Source: Adiantum capillus-veneris
Lineage: Eukaryota; Streptophyta; Polypodiopsida; Polypodiales; Pteridaceae
NCBI GenBank assembly: GCA_014529385.2
Contig: CM043953.1
Coordinates: forward strand, 115,105,549 to 115,163,048
DNA length: 57,500 nt
Reading direction: 5' to 3'
Shown here in pieces: positions 53,172-57,500 of this stretch (its first letter is position 1; every line of letters starts with the position of its first letter). The notes under the pieces are model-generated. The model did no database searches. It saw nothing but the letters and a program-made list of their open reading frames with translations, and had not been told where the DNA came from. The translations under genes were made by a program, and so were the position numbers.

Positions 53172-54486
53172 TGTGCCACGGAGTTGGTGACTAAGCAGCT
53201 TGAGGTGCTTAAGCATGACTAAGATGCTTGAGATGCTTAAAGTCAACTAGAGGGCTACAAAGGAGGGGGTAAGCCCAAGAAGTAGGGGAAGAGAGAGAAG
53301 AGGACAACCTCTCACTAGACTATCTCCCCTAAAGGGGCCATGAGGACACATGTCAGGCTCCTAGCCTAGTTGCCTCCTAATTGTGCTTAATTCCTATTGG
53401 CTAGCCCCCAAGGTCCAATGAGCTTTTAGATAATTAAATTGATCATATCTTTTATTAGGAAAGGAATTTTAATTTCTAGTTAATTGCTAATAATTCTTGA
53501 ATTCCTATTGGACAATTTAGCAAGGGGTCCAATGAGAATTAAGTAGCCCATGGGCTAGCTTAATTCCTATTGGCCAATTGATTAAGGGGTCCAATGAGGA
53601 TTTAATTCATTTATTTAAATGGTTTGAATCTTGGAAAATACGGATAAGAAGGAAACTTGTCACAAGACTACCTAGGTTCCTGTTTGAACCAAGGCCAACC
53701 CCCATTGGCTAGTCTCAAAAGCAACCAATGAGCATGAAGCTAGTGTTGGAGGCCCAAATCAAATTTCTCCCTCTCTCTCAAAAATCCCATGCCCTCATTT
53801 CTTGACCTCATTGAGTAAGGCATTCTACACAAGACTTCTCTCTCTCAAGTATGTGAAGAGAAGTGCCTACTCCAACACCTCTTGGCTCTGGATGCAAATC
53901 CAACCAAGAGCCAAGCTCAAAGCATGCTAACATCTTCTCTACCTCTATGTAAGCCAAGCTATCTATGAGTGATGATAAATACGGGATAAAAGCTTTCTTG
54001 TAGAAACACTTCTCCTTCTCTCTTCTTCCTCGATCCCTGCCAACTCTCCTCAACTTTCATGGTGTTTGAGGTCTTGGGAAAGAGACGTGGGATATTTCAA
54101 GTTCTTTTAAATGTTTACAAAGTGTTGTTTAACATAAGGATTTGGTTTGTGAAGCTTCCATCTTCATACCACCAAAGAAGGTCTCAAGTAACACACTCTT
54201 TGTATTGTACCAAGTCTCTCTTGTTCGGAGAATCTATAATACAAAGGGCCTTTTGGAGAGGGGGCCGGCTCCAAGTAAATCTAGTCCTCAATTGTTGTCA
54301 ATGACTCTAATTCTCTCTCTTTTTCAAGTTATTGTTCATGCCATGTTAGCTAGGAAATGTGTTTAATGTTGCTCTCTCCATCCAAGAACTCTCTCTCTAT
54401 CTACACAAAGGATTATGCTCAATGAAGTGCCTATAATGTTATTCATCTTCCGCTAAAATATAAGTTACTAGGCCAATTTCATTACA
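53172..54486 (+). repeat. 3' LTR of the chromovirus
   Basis: 1315 bp from TGTGCCACGG to TTTCATTACA. It contains three to four copies of a CCTATTGG...CCAATGAG pairing (53389-53735), so CCAAT and its complement alternate. The start is set by the polypurine tract because the 5' copy lacks this part. Confidence 0.7.
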
Positions 54487-55560
54487 ATGCTAGTCAGCTA
54501 GCTCTATGAAAACATATTTGCCATTCAATACATCACTCATTCCATACTTGAATAGCTCAATGAGAATTTTCTCACTCGATCCAAATGAACCTTGAAGATT
54601 TAGCAATGCAAGCAACATCTTGAAGAAAGAAATCTTGAGCCTTTACATTACCGTATGAGCTTCTTGCTTGATGTTGTCCACTACAAGATTGATTGCCTCC
54701 ATGATGGCTTCAACCATGGCATCTACTTTTGTTTCAAAATGTATTTCCATACGCGCATCATTGTGTTCCACTTGTGGATAGTCATTGATAGGGAAGTTTG
54801 ATGAAGTTGATGGTGGCATAGACATAATAATAGCAGCGTCCACATGTCTAATAAAATGCATACAAGCTTTTATCACAATCCTCAACGTTGCCGTTAAAGT
54901 TCTACCATTTGTAAACACACACTTGTATTCTGTATACTCCAATTTATTATCTCATAGCGACATGTACAATACTGAGTTTATTGATAGCATATGATTTGCA
55001 ATCACTTGGTTGATAACATTAGAATCAAAGTGATTGTATTCTTGTACATGCTACACCATTATTTGACGCTGACATTGCACAACCCATTTATAATGGTTAA
55101 TTGTATTCTTGCACATGCTACACCATTATCCGATGTTGACATTGCACAACCCATTTATATTGGCTGCAAGGACATGATACCCTTTGCAAGGGACTTGCTG
55201 CAACATTCTTGTAAGGTTTCCAGTTTCTGAAACCTTAAAGGTTTTATAAAGCTTAATCAAACTGATATGATTATTGAAAAAGCAATGTAGAATTGTCCGA
55301 CCATGGCAATTATTGGTATTTTTGGAATCTTAAGCACAGCAAACCCCGGGCTAGAAATTTTCAGAATTGAATTCCGATAAAAACTGGCATAATTATGATC
55401 CCTGGAAGTTTACACTGTAAATTGAATAAAATAGGTAAAATTGAAGGGTTGCAGTAATCATTTAAGCATAGACTTTATTAAAGGCCTCCTAGATATTTAC
55501 AAGATATTTACCAATTAAGTAAAAATAGGTCAAAATATAGCATAATTGATATTTTAAAAG
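54487..55560. other. No gene recognised; 67-bp tandem duplication
   Basis: A minus-strand frame (54942-54643, 99 codons) has an amphipathic end (DAMVEAIMEAINLVVDNIK) but no known domain. At 55034-55167 a unit of 67 bases (TTGTATTCTTG, ATGCTACACCATTAT, TTGCACAACCCATTTATA) is duplicated. Confidence 0.4.
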
Positions 55561-55790
55561 CTGGCAGGTAATGTGAGGGTCATCACTGACCTGCCAGGGA
55601 CTCATTTAGCAGTAGGGGTCGTTTTTTGACTTGCTGGGGGCTGCTTGAACTTCAAGCAACTGCCTTTTTCAGCCGGTGAGAGCTTATGAGTGCCAGAAAT
55701 CTATAAATAGGACCCTAGCTTCACATTTTACACAGACTCGGAGCCTTGCTACTCTCTCTCTCATCTAAAGAGAACACTACGCAGAAATCA
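55561..55790 (+). promoter_or_regulatory. TATA-containing promoter-like block with an upstream hairpin
   Basis: A perfect 9-bp inverted repeat (CTGGCAGGT at 55561-55569 and ACCTGCCAG at 55589-55597) is followed by G-rich and pyrimidine stretches. A strong TATA box, CTATAAATA, lies at 55701-55709. About 30 bases further are CACATTTTACACAG and a CT-rich leader (55749-55763), a usual setting for a plant start site. It could drive an unseen gene or be the U3/R part of an LTR that continues past the window. Confidence 0.4.
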
Positions 55791-56033
55791 TTAGAGTTTA
55801 ATCTCTAATTGATTAACCCTAACGGTAATTAACCTAATCCTTCTTAATTAGCAAGGTTAAATTAAGATAAATTGTTAATAAATCAAAGATTAGGCCTATG
55901 CATGCTCCTTAAACCTCTTTAAATTAATTAATCTCTGCTGATTATTGTAATTAAGCTTAGTAATATTAAGCTAATTAATTATCCTATCATATTATGGCTA
56001 AAATTAGCGAAATTAACCATGAATTAATGATAA

Positions 56034-57500
56034 ATATATTAATTAAGCTTAGATTAAGATGAGGTAATTATCAGAGTTGCATTAGACAGTCATTAAGCTA
56101 GGAAAATTATCCTATAATTTTTTGAGTAATTTTTCTAATTAATTATGCAGAATTACTCTGTTTTTGAGCTATTTAAATAGGGAAAATTAGTAAATTGATT
56201 TTAATTGCTACAATATATTTAGCAGTGGTTGATTGGGTTCTGGGGAACCCGTGATAATTAGGAAAAGCTCAGATAATGAATCTAGCTAATTAATTATGCA
56301 GAATTACTCTATTTTTTGAGCTATTTAAATAGGGGAAATTAGTAAATTGATTTCAATTGCTATAATATATTTATCAGTGGTTAATTGAGTGTTAAGTAAC
56401 CCGTGATAACTAGGAAAAGCTCAGATAATGAATCTAGCTAATTAATTATGCAGAATTACTCTGTTTTTTGAGCTATTTAAATAGGGGAAATTAGTAAATT
56501 GATTTTAATTGCTATAATATATTTATCAATGGTTAATTGGGTGTTAAGAAACCCGTGATAATTAGGAAAAGCTCAGATAATGAATCTAGCTAATTAATTA
56601 TGCAGAATTACTCTGTTTTTTGAGCTATTTAAATAGGGGAAATTAGTAAATTGATTTCAATTGCTATAATATATTTATCAATGGTTAATTGGGTGTTAAG
56701 GAACCCGTGATAATTGTGAAAAACTCAGATAATGAATCTAACTAATTAATTAGGTAGAATTACTATATTTTTTGACCAATTTAAATAGGGGAAATTAGTA
56801 AATTGACTTAAATTGTTGAGATACATTTATCAGTGGTTAATTAGGTGTTAAGGAACCTATAATAATTAGGAAAAGCTCAGAAAATTAGTTTAACTAATTA
56901 TCTTAGTGGAATTACGCTGTTTTTAGGGGTAAATTAGAAGGGGAAATTAGTAAATCATGTGCTATAATTACATGCTATTTTTCAAAGCTGTATTATAGGG
57001 TAAAGAGGCCGTGATAATTATGCCAAGGTTAGAAAAATAGTATAGATATTTATCTAAGTCAAATTATACTAATTATAGCTAAAAAGTAAAGAGGGAAATT
57101 AGTAAATCGTGCACTATAATTACATGCTATTTATCAGAGCTGTATTATAGGGTCAACAGGCCGTGATAATTATGCCAAGGTTAGAAAAGTAGTATAGATA
57201 TTTATGCAAGTCAAATTATACCATTTCTAGCTGAAAAGTAAAAGAGAAAATTAGTAAATCGTGCACTATAATTACATGCTATTTATCAAAGCTGTATTAT
57301 AGGGTCAAGAGGCCATGATAATTATGCCAAGGTTAGAAAAATAGTATAGGTATTTATCTAACTCAAAGTACACTATTTTTGGCTAAAACTTAAAGAGGGA
57401 AATTAGTAAATCATGCTATATGATTACATGCTATTTATTAGAGCTATATTATAGGGTAAAGAGGCCGTGATAATTATGCCAAGGTTAGAAAAGTAGTATA
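56034..57500. repeat. AT-rich tandem array with an exact 152-bp period
   Basis: The anchor ATTAGTAAAT occurs at 56186, 56338, 56490, 56642, 56794, 56946, 57098, 57250 and 57402, always 152 bases apart. A more diverged unit with an indel precedes the first. The first five monomers (type 1) share CCCGTGATAATTAGGAAAAG-like and TTAATTATGCAGAATTAC words. The last four (type 2) share GCCGTGATAATTATGCCAAG and TAGTATAGATATTTAT. The array runs off the window. It has no ORF. It may be a satellite or the leader of a large LTR element. Confidence 0.92.

Larger units (their letters stand above)
47659..54486 (+). mobile_element. Decayed Ty3/gypsy chromovirus
   Basis: It consists of a truncated 5' LTR (47659-47846), a primer site (47848-47859), gag, protease, reverse transcriptase, integrase, chromodomain, a non-coding tail, a polypurine tract (AAGGTGGGAACA, near 53160-53171) and a 3' LTR (53172-54486) whose last 188 bases match the 5' remnant. 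RNase H is deleted between about 51083 and 51100. Many stops and frameshifts are present. The chromodomain places it in the chromovirus branch. Confidence 0.82.

Noticed and set aside
56034-57500. A CRISPR array
   Set aside because: The full 152-bp monomer is repeated, not short repeats with unrelated spacers, and the genome is a plant's.

Overview
The window looks like nuclear DNA from a land plant, most probably a homosporous fern or another non-seed vascular plant. The grounds are Ty3/gypsy and Ty1/copia LTR retrotransposons with plant-type primer binding sites, GT-AG introns, many long (CT)n, (GA)n, (AC)n and (AT)n microsatellites, and decayed pentatricopeptide (PPR) fragments of the PLS style. 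There are no operons, bacterial genes, rRNA genes or intact tRNA genes. The lineage is an inference from style and no taxon-diagnostic gene was found. Nearly everything recognisable is a mobile element or a decayed gene.

Layout. 1-8111: mostly non-coding, with a weak LINE-like tail, microsatellites, a tRNA-derived SINE-like head (4065-4135, minus) and a broken gene that starts with a SAM domain (4948-6247). 8117-12393: a complete non-autonomous LTR retrotransposon with a 5-bp target duplication (GATAT). It has a long primer binding site, a C-rich leader array and its own ORF, which is unlike gag or pol. 12399-23025: nested Ty3/gypsy remnants whose right-hand LTR is interrupted by a 5'-truncated Ty1/copia element with a nearly intact pol. 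24084-25743: at least nine small exons joined in phase 0, an unrecognised and possibly decaying gene, followed by a small two-exon candidate (26067-26575). 28138-31573: PPR pseudogene debris, including an 833-bp unit in tandem. 31576-37418: near-identical 157-bp direct repeats and weak gene candidates. 38951-44735: a minus-strand array of the form internal-LTR-internal-LTR-internal. 44736-47656: a minus-strand gag-protease remnant with three zinc knuckles and its LTR. 47659-54486: a decayed plus-strand gypsy chromovirus with a chromodomain. 55561-57500: a TATA-containing promoter-like block, then an AT-rich tandem array with an exact 152-bp period that runs off the end.

The genes do not form a pathway. 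The common theme is serial insertion, truncation, tandem duplication and stop-codon decay. Many of the stops sit at codons one C-to-T change from Gln or Arg, as expected for methylated, silenced repeats. The most interesting items are the non-autonomous LTR element with its own ORF and 28-nt primer site, the constant 152-bp satellite, the mini-exon gene and a two-copy SINE family.
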